Source of the DNA: Enterococcus canis NBRC 100695
GTDB taxonomy: Bacteria > Bacillota > Bacilli > Lactobacillales > Enterococcaceae
Direction of reading: 5' to 3'
DNA length: 64,000 nucleotides
NCBI RefSeq assembly: GCF_001544375.1
Contig: NZ_BCQJ01000006.1
Span: 160,763 to 224,762 of the forward strand
In this document: positions 36,418 to 45,640 of the stretch, piece after piece
Position numbering within the stretch: the stretch's first letter is position 1
How the letters are laid out: the number at the start of each line of letters is the position of its first letter
Program-made: the position numbers and the translations under genes
The notes under the pieces: generated by a model
The model's input: only the letters and a program-made list of their open reading frames with translations
Databases searched by the model: none
What the model was told of the DNA's origin: nothing

Positions 36418-36980
36418 TGGACGGCCACCTCCTGAAGATCAATACAGGCTCTGACTAATTGACGGGTACTGCGTAAAAGCTCAACATAGGGTGACTCTTC
36501 AGCCTCTTTCAACATGTGATAAGTGCCATCTTCAATCACTGCCAGCATAAACAGCAGCTCTCGCTGATGCGGTGCCTCTAAAAAATCCCCATAGGCTAAA
36601 AACTCCAACATAGCAGGTAAATAATCTGCCAATTCAGGTTGCGCTAAAGCTGAACCAAAGCTTTCATATAATACCTTTAACTTGGCTAATGTATCTCCCC
36701 GTTTACGAGAATCTTCCAATTTATAGTAGGTGCAGTACAAGGTCAACTTCTTGTTTAGTTCAAATAAACGGGTATATTCCTCCTCCAGCTCTGGCAACGA
36801 TTGCTGCTGCAGCTGCGTTAATGCCGCTAATACGCTGGCTGCTTCCGGCAATCCTTGAAAGGCAGCAACTGTCTCTTGCAAGAAGGCCGCGGACTGTAGG
36901 CTACTAGTGGGATAATCCAGCAATTCCGCTAATAGCGCTAAGGCTGGTCTCCTTGCTAATAAAGCTTTCTCTTTAATCAC
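36414..36980 (-). CDS. narJ: Nitrate reductase molybdenum cofactor assembly chaperone NarJ
   Basis: This 188-residue NarJ/TorD-family chaperone is needed for insertion of molybdenum cofactor into NarG. The middle carries LPELEEEYTRLFELN, a family mark. The start is a GTG at 36980, within the end of narH and preceded by GGGGGG; longer in-frame starts lie deep inside narH and lack a ribosome binding site. The stop overlaps narI by four bases. Confidence 0.92.
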   Translation of the reverse strand: MIKEKALLARRPALALLAELLDYPTSSLQSAAFLQETVAAFQGLPEAASVLAALTQLQQQSLPELEEEYTRLFELNKKLTLYCTYYKLEDSRKRGDTLAKLKVLYESFGSALAQPELADYLPAMLEFLAYGDFLEAPHQRELLFMLAVIEDGTYHMLKEAEESPYVELLRSTRQLVRACIDLQEVAVQ

Positions 36981-38538
36981 GCCAGATCCCCCCATAAAAG
37001 TTCTCGGCATAAATTTCGGCGCCGGATTTTCCTTTTTGAGCCTCAGTGACGATTGGTTCTGCTCGGTGACCGCCAGAACCACAGCCTGGACAGCCTTCAT
37101 AGCCAACCGTTCCATGAGCTAACTCAGGATCAGCTAAAACCTGTTCCCGGTGAGCTTTCGGCAGGACAAAGCGATCTTCATACTTCGCGATGGCCAATAA
37201 GCGGTAAAGTTTTTCTACCCGTTGCGGGTCTAAACCAACCTGCGCCAGCGTCTCTTCAGCTAATGGCCGCTCCGTATTTTTTCCGCGCATATACAACCGC
37301 ATCATGGCTAATTTATACAACGCTGCTTTGACAGGTCTAGGATCACCAGCGGTCAACATATTCGCTAAATATTGTACAGGAATTCGCATTTCATCGATTC
37401 CAGGGAAAATAGCTTCTGCCTCACCCACTGACTCTTTCCCTTCAAAGACATTCATAATTGGCGACAATGGCGGCACATACCAAACCATTGGCAATGTCCG
37501 ATATTCTGGGTGCAACGGAAACGCCAAGCGCTCCTTCACCGCTAATTGATAAATCGGGGAACGCTGTGCAAAGTCTAGTGTTTCTTGATCGATTCCTTGC
37601 TCAAGAGCCGCTTTTTGAATTGTTGGATCAAATGGATCCAAAAATAGCTCTAATTGGCGTTCGTATAATTCCTTTTCATCCGTTTCTTCCGCGACTTCTT
37701 TGACTTTATCCGCATCATACAAGACAACGCCTAAATAACGGATACGTCCCACACAAGTTTCCGAACAAACCGTGGGCAAGCCCTCTTCGATTCGCGGATA
37801 GCATAGCGTACATTTTTCTGCTTTATGGGTTTTCCAATTGAAATAGACTTTTTTGTATGGACAGCCGGACATACAGAAGCGCCAGCTCCGACAACGGTCT
37901 TGATTAACTAACACGATGCCATCTTCATCACGCTTATACATCGCACCACTGGGACAAGATGCAACACAAGCCGGATTCAAGCAGTGCTCACACAGACGTG
38001 GCAGATACATCATAAAGACCGACTCAAAATCGGCTTTAATTTCTTCTTGAATTCCCCGTAAATTAGGATCCTCCGCCATACTTTTTTCACCGCCAGCTAA
38101 ATCGTCATCCCAGTTAGGTCCCCATTTCAACTCAATATTTTCCCCGGTCAATTGAGATTTAGCCCGGGCTACTGGTTGGTGGGTCCCTTCTTTACCAAAT
38201 AAAGCCTGATAATCATAGTTCCAAGGCTCATAATAATCATCTATCTCTGGCATATTTTGATTGTAGAAGATACTCAAAGTAGCAAATTTTTCTAGCTTAC
38301 CGCCCGCTTTTAAGGTCAGCTTTCCTTTACTATCCAGCTTCCAGCCACCCTTATAGCGCTGATTGTCTTCCCAGTTTTGGGGATAACCCACTCCAGGCTT
38401 CGTTTCCACATTATTGAACCACATATATTCAGCACCGGGACGATTCGTCCAAGTATTTTTACACGTTACGGAACAGGTATGACAGCCGATACACTTGTCC
38501 AAATTTAAGACCATGCTGATCTGAGCTTTAATTTTCAT
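36973..38538 (-). CDS. narH: Respiratory nitrate reductase beta subunit NarH
   Basis: This 521-residue iron-sulfur subunit relays electrons from NarI to NarG. The four cysteine groups are present: CIGCHTCSVTC near the N-terminus, CEHCLNPACVASC, CRSWRFCMSGCP (with Trp in place of Cys, the mark of the 3Fe-4S cluster) and CTLCYPRI...CSETC. Its start overlaps narG by 11 bp and follows GGAGGAGG. Length is normal. Confidence 0.98.
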   Translation of the reverse strand: MKIKAQISMVLNLDKCIGCHTCSVTCKNTWTNRPGAEYMWFNNVETKPGVGYPQNWEDNQRYKGGWKLDSKGKLTLKAGGKLEKFATLSIFYNQNMPEIDDYYEPWNYDYQALFGKEGTHQPVARAKSQLTGENIELKWGPNWDDDLAGGEKSMAEDPNLRGIQEEIKADFESVFMMYLPRLCEHCLNPACVASCPSGAMYKRDEDGIVLVNQDRCRSWRFCMSGCPYKKVYFNWKTHKAEKCTLCYPRIEEGLPTVCSETCVGRIRYLGVVLYDADKVKEVAEETDEKELYERQLELFLDPFDPTIQKAALEQGIDQETLDFAQRSPIYQLAVKERLAFPLHPEYRTLPMVWYVPPLSPIMNVFEGKESVGEAEAIFPGIDEMRIPVQYLANMLTAGDPRPVKAALYKLAMMRLYMRGKNTERPLAEETLAQVGLDPQRVEKLYRLLAIAKYEDRFVLPKAHREQVLADPELAHGTVGYEGCPGCGSGGHRAEPIVTEAQKGKSGAEIYAENFYGGIWRD

Positions 38539-41500
38539 ACCAATTCACCTCCTCCAGTTTCCGGACTGTGACGTACAGATCCCGTTGATTACCAATAGGA
38601 CCGTAATAATTGAAGCCGTAGCTTAGTTGCGCATACCCGCCGACCATTTGCGTAGGCTTGATATGAATTTGCGTAGGTGCATTGTGGCTCCCGCCACGAT
38701 TACCGGTCAGCTCTGATAACGGCACATGAATATGCATATCTTGGGCATGATACATGTACATTGCTCCTTCTGGCATCCGGTGGCTAACTACCGCCCGGGC
38801 CGTCACCACACCGTTCCGGTTATAAAGCTCCACCCAATCGTTATCTTGCAACGCTAGTTTCCTCGCGTCTTCCATGGAGAGCCAAACAGTGGGACCGCCT
38901 CTAAACAGTGTCAGCATTTGTAAGTCGTCCTGATAGGTTGTATGGATGTTCCATTTTCCGTGAGGGGTCATATAGCGCAAGGTCAACTCTCTGCCATGGT
39001 GGGTGATCTGTTGATCTTTCGGACCCATTACCTGTGGCGCCAAAGTCGGCTTGTAAATCGCCAACATCTCTCCGTATTCTTGAAAGACTTCGTGGTCGAT
39101 ATAAAACTGCTGGCGCCCAGTCAAAGTGCGGAAAGGAACTAGCCGCTCAATATTTAACGTAAAAGGTGAATAACGCTGATTGTCTTTTTTGATACTGGAA
39201 AAAATCGGCGTTGGTAACGTTTGCTGTGGCTGAGCCGTAATCGTTTGAAAATTCATATGAATATCTTCACTACTAGCCCCAATATCCGTTAAAGAAAGAC
39301 CAGTTTTAGCCTCTGCATCTTGCCAAGCTTTCACAGCTACTTTACCATTTGAGGTACTAGAAAGAGTCAAAATGGCTTCCACCGCTTGTTTGGCGGTATA
39401 TAGCTGTGGACAGCCTTGGGAACTGCCTTCGGTTACCGTTTGGTTGATGGCTTTCAACTGTTCATATTGTTCACCGATTGGGAAGGAATACCCTTCAGCG
39501 CCTACCTTACCGTTTTCTAAATTCGGTCCTAATGCAATAAACTGATCATATAGTTTCGTATAGTCACGTTTAATCAGCTTCAACTGAGGCATCGTTTGAC
39601 CTGGAATTGCCTCAATCTCGCCTTTAGCCCAATCTTTCACTTCTCCGTATGGTTGCGCGATTTCAGCTGGTGAATCATGGCCCATTGGGGTACTTAATAG
39701 ATCATAACGAGGTTCAGGCAATTCCGTTTGAGCCATATCTTGGAATACTTTCGCTAAATCCTGGAAAATACGCCAATCAGTTCGTGATTCCCATAATGGG
39801 CTAACCGCCGCATTAAAAGGATGAATGAAAGGATGCATATCAGTACTGGAGAGGTCTTCTTTTTCATACCAAGTTGCAGCTGGCAAGACGATATCTGAAT
39901 ACATGGGTGTCGCCACCATTCGGAAGTCTAGCGTCACGACTAAATCCAGCTTGCCCTCTACCGCCGCTTGCTCCCACTCCATCTCCTCTGGCTTGAAGTC
40001 CTCATTGGTACTAGCTAATAAGTTGTTTTCAGTTCCTAACAAGTGCTTCATGAAGTATTCTTGGCCCTTGCCACTAGAAGAAAAGAGATTGGATCGCCAA
40101 ACAAAGAGCCCCTTTGGCTGATTTTCTTTGCGGTCTGGCGCTTGTGCCGCGAATTGGAGCGTCCCGGCTTTTAACTCTGTCACCGCTTTATCCACAACCG
40201 TTTTTTCATCAGTTGTTCCGTACTCTTCCACAAAGGAAAGACTATTGCGGTCAAACTGGGGATAACTTGGCAGCCAACCTAAACGGATCGCCATTTGATT
40301 GTAATCTGCCGGATGTCGGTAACGGTTCTTATCCTTAGCAGTTGGTGATTTTAAGGCCTCGTTATCCAATTCATCATATTTCCACTGGTCACTAGCAAAG
40401 TAGAAGAAGGAGGTGCCATTTTGTTGGCGTGCACCACCTGTCCAGTCTTTAGCAAAGGCTAAGGTCCCCCAGCCTTCTTGCGGACGTAGTTTTTCTTGGC
40501 CGACATAATGGGCCCAACCACCGCCAGAGACACCTTCACAACCCGTTAACAGAATCAGATTAAAAATTGCCCGGTAAATCATATCACTGTTGAACCAGTG
40601 ATTGATACCAGCTCCCATGATTACCATGGAACGACCTTCCGTATCGATAGCATTTTGTGCAAATTCACGGCCAATTTGAGCCGCTAAGGAGGCCTTCACA
40701 CCAGTAATTTTTTCTTGCCAAGCTGGTGTATAAGGACTCGTTACATCTTCTGGTCCGCTAGCCGCCAAATCATCTTGCTCACTACGTTTGATTCCATATT
40801 GGCTCATCATCAAATCATAAACGGTTGCCACCAGTGCCTTTTCACCACTTGCCAACGTCAGCTCCTTAGCTGGCACATTACGGGTGACCACTTGACTACC
40901 CGCCTCGTCAAAATAAGGAAAATCAATCCGGGTCATTGCTCCATCAAAAATACTTAAAGCAGGCTTGATTGGGTTGCCCTGTTCATCCTCCAGCTTCAAG
41001 TTCCATTTTTCTTTTTCAGCCCAACGCTGGCCCACCGTTCCATTAGGTACCTTTACAGCCTGGGCTGCTTCATCCCACAGAACCGGCTTCCATTCGCCAT
41101 GCTCTGTCGGCTGTTCTGTTAAATCACTGATGCGCAAAAAGCGACCGGAACGAAAATGATCGGTAGCTGGATTTTTCTCTAATAAGACTAAGAAAGGTAG
41201 ATCCGTATACTGCTTAGCATACTGGGTAAACCGTGGTGTTGCTTTATCTTGATAAAACTCCTTCAGAATCGTATACGTCATTCCTTGGGCCAATGCCGCA
41301 TCAGTTCCCGGCTTCGGTGCCAACCAGTTATCCGCAAATTTAACATTTTCAGCGTAATCCGGCGTCACTGCCACCACTTTCGTTCCGTTATAGCGAACTT
41401 CAGTCATGAAATGCGCATCAGGCGTGCGCGTCAAGGGCACATTAGAACCCCACATCATCAAGTACTGGCTGTTATACCAGTCACCGGATTCTGGTACATC

Positions 41501-42193
41501 GGTTTGTTCACCCCAGACTTGCGGGGAAGATGGCGGTAAATCAGCATACCAATCATAGAAACTCAAGGCCTCGCCCCCCATCAAAGATAAGAAGCGCGTT
41601 CCCGCCGCATAACTAATCATGGACATCGCTGGAATCGGAGAGAAACCTGCGATTCGGTCAGGACCGTCTTTTTTGATGGTATAGATTAACATTGCGCTGA
41701 TTAACTCCAGTGCGTCTTCCCATTTTACACGCACTAGTCCGCCTTTACCGCGAACCTTTTTGTAGCTTTCCGCTTTGACGGGATCTTCCACAATACTCGC
41801 CCAGGCAGAGACAGCGGTTTCATTTTGCTGTTTCGCTTCTTGCCACAATTGCCAAAGTCGTCCGCGCATATACGGATACTTGATCCGTAAAGGTGAATAT
41901 TCGTACCAGCTAAAGCTCGCTCCCCGTGGACAACCTCGTGGTTCGAATTCTGGCATATCCGGTCCGCAAGTTGGATAATCCGTCGCTTGATGCTCCCACG
42001 TGATTAGCCCCTCTTTTACAAAAACATTCCAACTACAAGAGCCTGTACAATTAACTCCATGCGTCGTCCGCACCACTTTATCATGGGCCCAGCGATGACG
42101 GTACAAGGATTCCCATTGACGCTGGTTATCCTCTAATTGGCTAAAACCGTCGTTGAATTTTTCAACTTTTTTGAAGAATCTAGGCTTTCTCAC
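38528..42193 (-). CDS. narG: Respiratory nitrate reductase alpha subunit NarG
   Basis: This is the catalytic molybdopterin subunit of about 1221 residues that reduces nitrate to nitrite on the inner face of the membrane. Near the N-terminus HGVNCTGSCSWNVFVKEG holds the His and Cys residues of the FS0 cluster. The cofactor pocket includes PQVWGEQTDVPESGDWYNSQ and MMWGSNVPLTRTPDAHF. A GTG at 42193 is chosen nine bases after AAAGGAG; the ATG nine bases further upstream abuts the ribosome binding site, and a TTG between them is also possible. It is the first gene of narGHJI-menA-ndh. Confidence 0.98.
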   Translation of the reverse strand: MRKPRFFKKVEKFNDGFSQLEDNQRQWESLYRHRWAHDKVVRTTHGVNCTGSCSWNVFVKEGLITWEHQATDYPTCGPDMPEFEPRGCPRGASFSWYEYSPLRIKYPYMRGRLWQLWQEAKQQNETAVSAWASIVEDPVKAESYKKVRGKGGLVRVKWEDALELISAMLIYTIKKDGPDRIAGFSPIPAMSMISYAAGTRFLSLMGGEALSFYDWYADLPPSSPQVWGEQTDVPESGDWYNSQYLMMWGSNVPLTRTPDAHFMTEVRYNGTKVVAVTPDYAENVKFADNWLAPKPGTDAALAQGMTYTILKEFYQDKATPRFTQYAKQYTDLPFLVLLEKNPATDHFRSGRFLRISDLTEQPTEHGEWKPVLWDEAAQAVKVPNGTVGQRWAEKEKWNLKLEDEQGNPIKPALSIFDGAMTRIDFPYFDEAGSQVVTRNVPAKELTLASGEKALVATVYDLMMSQYGIKRSEQDDLAASGPEDVTSPYTPAWQEKITGVKASLAAQIGREFAQNAIDTEGRSMVIMGAGINHWFNSDMIYRAIFNLILLTGCEGVSGGGWAHYVGQEKLRPQEGWGTLAFAKDWTGGARQQNGTSFFYFASDQWKYDELDNEALKSPTAKDKNRYRHPADYNQMAIRLGWLPSYPQFDRNSLSFVEEYGTTDEKTVVDKAVTELKAGTLQFAAQAPDRKENQPKGLFVWRSNLFSSSGKGQEYFMKHLLGTENNLLASTNEDFKPEEMEWEQAAVEGKLDLVVTLDFRMVATPMYSDIVLPAATWYEKEDLSSTDMHPFIHPFNAAVSPLWESRTDWRIFQDLAKVFQDMAQTELPEPRYDLLSTPMGHDSPAEIAQPYGEVKDWAKGEIEAIPGQTMPQLKLIKRDYTKLYDQFIALGPNLENGKVGAEGYSFPIGEQYEQLKAINQTVTEGSSQGCPQLYTAKQAVEAILTLSSTSNGKVAVKAWQDAEAKTGLSLTDIGASSEDIHMNFQTITAQPQQTLPTPIFSSIKKDNQRYSPFTLNIERLVPFRTLTGRQQFYIDHEVFQEYGEMLAIYKPTLAPQVMGPKDQQITHHGRELTLRYMTPHGKWNIHTTYQDDLQMLTLFRGGPTVWLSMEDARKLALQDNDWVELYNRNGVVTARAVVSHRMPEGAMYMYHAQDMHIHVPLSELTGNRGGSHNAPTQIHIKPTQMVGGYAQLSYGFNYYGPIGNQRDLYVTVRKLEEVNWYEN

Positions 42194-42540
42194 CAACAAC
42201 ATCTCCTTTACAATAAGGTACTAGTTCTTCTGACTACTCTCCCTTTGAGAGCTTGAATAAAATGCGGGACGTCAGTTTAAAAAACTAGTCCGTTGAAGAA
42301 CAGGATCCATAGACCATGTTCTTCTAAAATTTGTGAAATTAGTGCAATACTCTTCGTAATAAAACTAAGACGACACACTTATATTTTAACAAAATTATCA
42401 TTTTCAGTCTTATCGCAACCGCTTATTGAGAACAATTCCCAGTGTTCACAAAGTTTCACCCCTTGTAAATATTAAATAAAAATTAGAAAAGGTACCATTT
42501 TAATAAACAAGCACGACTTCTTATATGAAAACAATAAAAA
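42194..42540 (-). promoter_or_regulatory. Leader and control region of the nar operon
   Basis: About 350 bp lie ahead of narG. An AT-rich stretch (42380-42400, minus strand GTTAAAATATAAG) has -10-like hexamers but no good -35, suggesting an activator. TTGTGAA at 42331-42337 and TTCACAA at 42445-42451 match half-sites of the NADH sensor Rex. GAAGAACA/TGTTCTTC (42296-42303, 42318-42325) can fold in the leader. No perfect FNR site was seen. Confidence 0.3.
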
Positions 42541-42542
42541 AA

Positions 42543-42580
42543 CGCAGGCTATCAATCATTTAAACGATTAATAGTCTGCG
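42543..42580 (-). terminator. Terminator of the TDT transporter gene
   Basis: CGCAGGCTATCAATC (42543-42557) pairs with GATTAATAGTCTGCG (42566-42580), with two mismatches, and seven T follow on the minus strand. Confidence 0.85.
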
Positions 42581-42623
42581 CTAATTCATCCTTTTCAATT
42601 TGATCACTTATGAGCAAAACACC

Positions 42624-43580
42624 TTAAAAATTTTCACCTTTCCCTGCCGCAATGAAGCGACGTGCAAAGGTAAAAACAATCGGTACAATGACCGCTGTCG
42701 TTAAAAAGAGTAACAGCCCAAAGGCTTGATCATACCACGAAGAGAGGCCAACAATAGTTGCTTTAAGAAAAGCACCTAAACGGGCCGTGGCCAAGGTCGC
42801 AATTGCCAGCGGGAAGGTCAGCGCTGCAAAGGCAATCGTAAAAGGTCCTGCAACAAAGCTCGGTAGTTTTACAATCACAGCAATAATAAAGCCCAACAAA
42901 ATCACATAGAGCAAGTTTGCCAACCACGGCTGCGGCTGTTTGGCCATCGTTAAATAGGCAATTAGCGTCAAACTAAAGGGCGCTAAAAAAATAGTAAAGG
43001 TCGGTCGCAAAACCTCTGGCAATGCTTTTTTCCATAGCCGCCAAATCATAGCCGGCACAAGGGTGAAGGTGATAAGAAAACCATAGATCATCAAACCCTT
43101 CATAATGACCGGATTGCCAAAGGCGCCCCCCGCTACTACAGGTACCAAAATCCCAACATATGTAACAAACCAAGTCGGCGTGAAACCATCTAACGTGGGT
43201 GCTTTAAGCACATTGCGCCAAGTAAAATAAAGAATGTGCAGAGCGTGTAGCGTGACAGCTAGATACCAAATGACCAGCCCCACTTGCGGCCAAGGCAGTA
43301 TGTCGTGAAAATATCCAGCCAAAATTGCCATCAGCATCGGCCAAGCTGCGTACAGACTTCCTGGGATTGGTTGGAGATACTCCCCTTTAAATTGTTGAAA
43401 ATCCGTTACGATTTTTAATAAGGCAATCAGCCAGACTAACAGCCCCCACAACATACACAGATGCCTCACGCCACTAAGTCCCAACACATTGTAGCAATTA
43501 CTCAGGGTACAGAGACCCATGGTGGCGGCAATTGCATTAGGCGGTAGTGCTGTGGCCAGAGCTTTTTTCAAATTCCACAT
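42624..43580 (-). CDS. TDT-family (TehA/SLAC1-like) anion transporter
   Basis: This 318-residue, ten-helix protein of the tellurite-resistance/dicarboxylate transporter family starts with LPPNAIAATMGLCTLSN and has helix spacing typical of TehA. Relatives include sulfite and dicarboxylate exporters and the plant SLAC1/SLAH nitrate-permeable channels. It lies 21 bp after the polyprenyl synthase gene and immediately upstream of the nar operon, which has no narK or nirC. Nitrate or nitrite passage is therefore a fair guess, but not shown by the sequence. Confidence 0.8.
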   Translation of the reverse strand: MWNLKKALATALPPNAIAATMGLCTLSNCYNVLGLSGVRHLCMLWGLLVWLIALLKIVTDFQQFKGEYLQPIPGSLYAAWPMLMAILAGYFHDILPWPQVGLVIWYLAVTLHALHILYFTWRNVLKAPTLDGFTPTWFVTYVGILVPVVAGGAFGNPVIMKGLMIYGFLITFTLVPAMIWRLWKKALPEVLRPTFTIFLAPFSLTLIAYLTMAKQPQPWLANLLYVILLGFIIAVIVKLPSFVAGPFTIAFAALTFPLAIATLATARLGAFLKATIVGLSSWYDQAFGLLLFLTTAVIVPIVFTFARRFIAAGKGENF

Positions 43581-43601
43581 GCAAACAACTCCTTGTTTAA
43601 A

Positions 43602-44600
43602 TTAATGATTTCGTTGCAGTAAGCTTCCTGTAATTTCTGCTAATTGATAACGCCCTGGAGTCGCTGGTAGTTTTTCGATATCCGCTAAGGCCGACAATGT
43701 CAATTCTCGCGCCAACTCCCGTGCTGCTTCAATACCACCATGGCTGACCACTAACTCTGCTACTTTCGCAACTTCAGCCAAGGTGATTTGTCTACCTTTG
43801 GCAAGATAGGGCGCAAACACTTCGGGGGCCGCTTCTTTCGCTAAAATCAATGGCAATGAATAGACACCTTGCCCCAAGTCCTCTAAAACCGGTTTATCCA
43901 TTTGCTGCTGGCTGCCTGTGTAGTCTAAAATGTCATCATTGATTTGAAAAGCGATCCCGATTTTACGACCAATCTCTCCTGCTAGCATCACCTGTTCCGG
44001 CGTACCGTCACTAAAGTAGACACCCTCTTGTGCTGCTAAAGCAAACAGTTCAGCCGTTTTACCTTCCACACTCTTTAAATACGTGCAAACTTCAATTTCT
44101 TCATCAAAGCGGTTTTGCATTTGCTGCAGTTCCCCTAGCAAAACCCGTTTCATGGCTTGCGCATTGACCATTAAATAATCTGTTCCATTCATTAATTGAA
44201 TCAACAATTCAAAAAACTGCGTAAACAATAAATCTCCTGTATAAACCGCGACATCCTTGCCATAACACGCTTGAATCGTCACTTGATTATGTCGCAGCGG
44301 TGAATCATCAATAATATCATCATGGATCAAAGTCGCCATATGTAAAAGTTCTAATGTCGCGGCAATCTTCAGCATTTTTTCATCCGTAACCGTTTTGCCT
44401 GTGATCGTGTCCGCAAACATTAAACAAAATGCCGGCCGCAACATCTTGCCACCACTAGTAGCGAAGTCTGTCAATGCCCGCTGAATTTCTTGATTATCTA
44501 CTTGTACCTGTTGAAAAATAAACGAACGAATCTTCCCTAACCGTTCCACCATCTCCGGGTATCCTGCCCAATTTCTCTCCACAGCCAACCATCCCTTCAC
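43602..44600 (-). CDS. Long-chain polyprenyl diphosphate synthase
   Basis: This 332-residue trans-isoprenyl synthase has SGGKMLRPAF, the first Asp-rich motif LIHDDIIDDSPLRH, GKTAELF and the second Asp-rich motif FQINDDILDY. Small residues before the first DDxxD favour long chains, as for menaquinone side chains. A GTG start at 44600 is chosen since GGGGGAG lies six bases upstream. It would supply the tail used by MenA, encoded 8 kb downstream. A plain octaprenyl or heptaprenyl specificity cannot be read. Confidence 0.9.
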   Translation of the reverse strand: MKGWLAVERNWAGYPEMVERLGKIRSFIFQQVQVDNQEIQRALTDFATSGGKMLRPAFCLMFADTITGKTVTDEKMLKIAATLELLHMATLIHDDIIDDSPLRHNQVTIQACYGKDVAVYTGDLLFTQFFELLIQLMNGTDYLMVNAQAMKRVLLGELQQMQNRFDEEIEVCTYLKSVEGKTAELFALAAQEGVYFSDGTPEQVMLAGEIGRKIGIAFQINDDILDYTGSQQQMDKPVLEDLGQGVYSLPLILAKEAAPEVFAPYLAKGRQITLAEVAKVAELVVSHGGIEAARELARELTLSALADIEKLPATPGRYQLAEITGSLLQRNH

Positions 44601-44832
44601 AAGTGACTCCCCCGTCACTCTCGTCTTCCATTTTATTCTACCCGAATATTATCAGAAAAACGAATTTCTTATACGGCTCCTGCCAAATATTTTACAAGTG
44701 GCGTATCAAAACAAAGAAGCTCGTTGAAGAAAAGTACCAATATGCCAGCTTTTAGCAAATAATACATTCTACATTTAGACAGTTTGAAATGATGAACGGA
44801 TTCAATCTCGTATTCAATTCAAAACACAAAAA

Positions 44833-44863
44833 AGCTGAACCCTTATCAATCAAGGGCTCAGCT
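44833..44863 (-). terminator. Terminator of the ireB-ruvX-DUF1292 unit
   Basis: AGCTGAACCCTT (44833-44844) pairs with AAGGGCTCAGCT (44852-44863), with one mismatch; TTTTTTGTG follows on the minus strand. The 230 bp up to the polyprenyl synthase gene hold nothing else recognised. Confidence 0.85.
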
Positions 44864-44875
44864 AGTATTTAAAGC

Positions 44876-45202
44876 CTATTCTTCTTCTTCAGCCATGAAT
44901 GTATTGAAAACTTCTTCAATCATGTCCCATTCAGCGTCTGTTTCGATTTGTTGCAATTCGCCTTCTGTGCCATCTTCGTTTTCAATGTAGGCATAGGCTT
45001 GTAATTCAACGTCCTCTTCGTCGTCGATACCTGCTGGATAAAGCAGCACGTAGTTTTTACCGTATTCTTCTTGGCCGTCGATAGTTAAAAGAACTTCGTA
45101 TAGAGATTCTGCTCCTTCGTCGTCCACTAAAGTGATATATTCTGGTTCGTGCTCATGGTCATGATGGTGATCATGATCGTGGTCATGGTGATGTTCTGTC
45201 AT
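44876..45202 (-). CDS. DUF1292 (YrzB-like) protein with His/Asp-rich N-terminus
   Basis: This 108-residue acidic protein has the DUF1292 core ([20 protein letters not shown] onward), encoded after ruvX in most Firmicutes; its function is unknown. The N-terminal 20 residues are mostly His, Asp and Glu ([18 protein letters not shown]), suggesting metal binding. The ATG follows AAGGAGGAAAC, and the gene is 12 bp after ruvX. Confidence 0.93.
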   Translation of the reverse strand: MTEHHHDHDHDHHHDHEHEPEYITLVDDEGAESLYEVLLTIDGQEEYGKNYVLLYPAGIDDEEDVELQAYAYIENEDGTEGELQQIETDAEWDMIEEVFNTFMAEEEE

Positions 45203-45214
45203 GTTGTTTCCTCC

Positions 45215-45640
45215 TTATAGTTTGCTGGCGCGATCCAAATAATTTTGCAGGATCATCACGGCAGCCAATTTGTCGATAACTTTTTTGCGTTTTGCTCGAG
45301 AAGCATTGGCTTGCTCGACCAGCATGCGTTCTGCTTGGACCGTGGTCAGTCGTTCATCTTGATAAGCAACTGGCAATCCAAAAAGCGTTTCTAATTGAGC
45401 CCCATAAGCGAGTGATGCTTCGGCGCGAGGACCAATCGTATTATTCATATTTTTAGGCAGACCCACAACGAATTGCTCCACTTCGTATTCTTGGACCAAT
45501 TCTTTCAAGCGGTCAAACCCAAATTCGCCTTTGTCTTCATTGATGGAAATAATTTCCACCCCTTGAGCAGTCCAACCTAAGAGATCACTGACAGCGACTC
45601 CCACGGTTTTCGAGCCTACATCCAGACCCATTATTCTCAT
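45215..45640 (-). CDS. ruvX: Putative pre-16S rRNA nuclease / Holliday junction resolvase RuvX (YqgF)
   Basis: This 141-residue RNase H-fold protein has the first acidic motif in [19 protein letters not shown], the second in [14 protein letters not shown] and the last in [13 protein letters not shown] with [10 protein letters not shown]. It processes the 5' end of 16S rRNA in E. coli. It overlaps ireB by four bases and precedes the DUF1292 gene. Confidence 0.95.
   Translation of the reverse strand: MRIMGLDVGSKTVGVAVSDLLGWTAQGVEIISINEDKGEFGFDRLKELVQEYEVEQFVVGLPKNMNNTIGPRAEASLAYGAQLETLFGLPVAYQDERLTTVQAERMLVEQANASRAKRKKVIDKLAAVMILQNYLDRASKL

Noticed and set aside
36981..37115. Longer N-terminus for NarJ
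   Set aside because: It would overlap narH by more than 100 bases without a ribosome binding site, and would exceed the family length; the GTG at 36980 fits better.
42194..42540. Perfect FNR or ArcA site for nar
   Set aside because: No TTGAT-N4-ATCAA was found; the remaining motifs are only half-sites.
44641..44832. Extra gene between the polyprenyl synthase and the DUF1292 gene
   Set aside because: No frame with a ribosome binding site; the stretch only holds a promoter-type AT-rich sequence.
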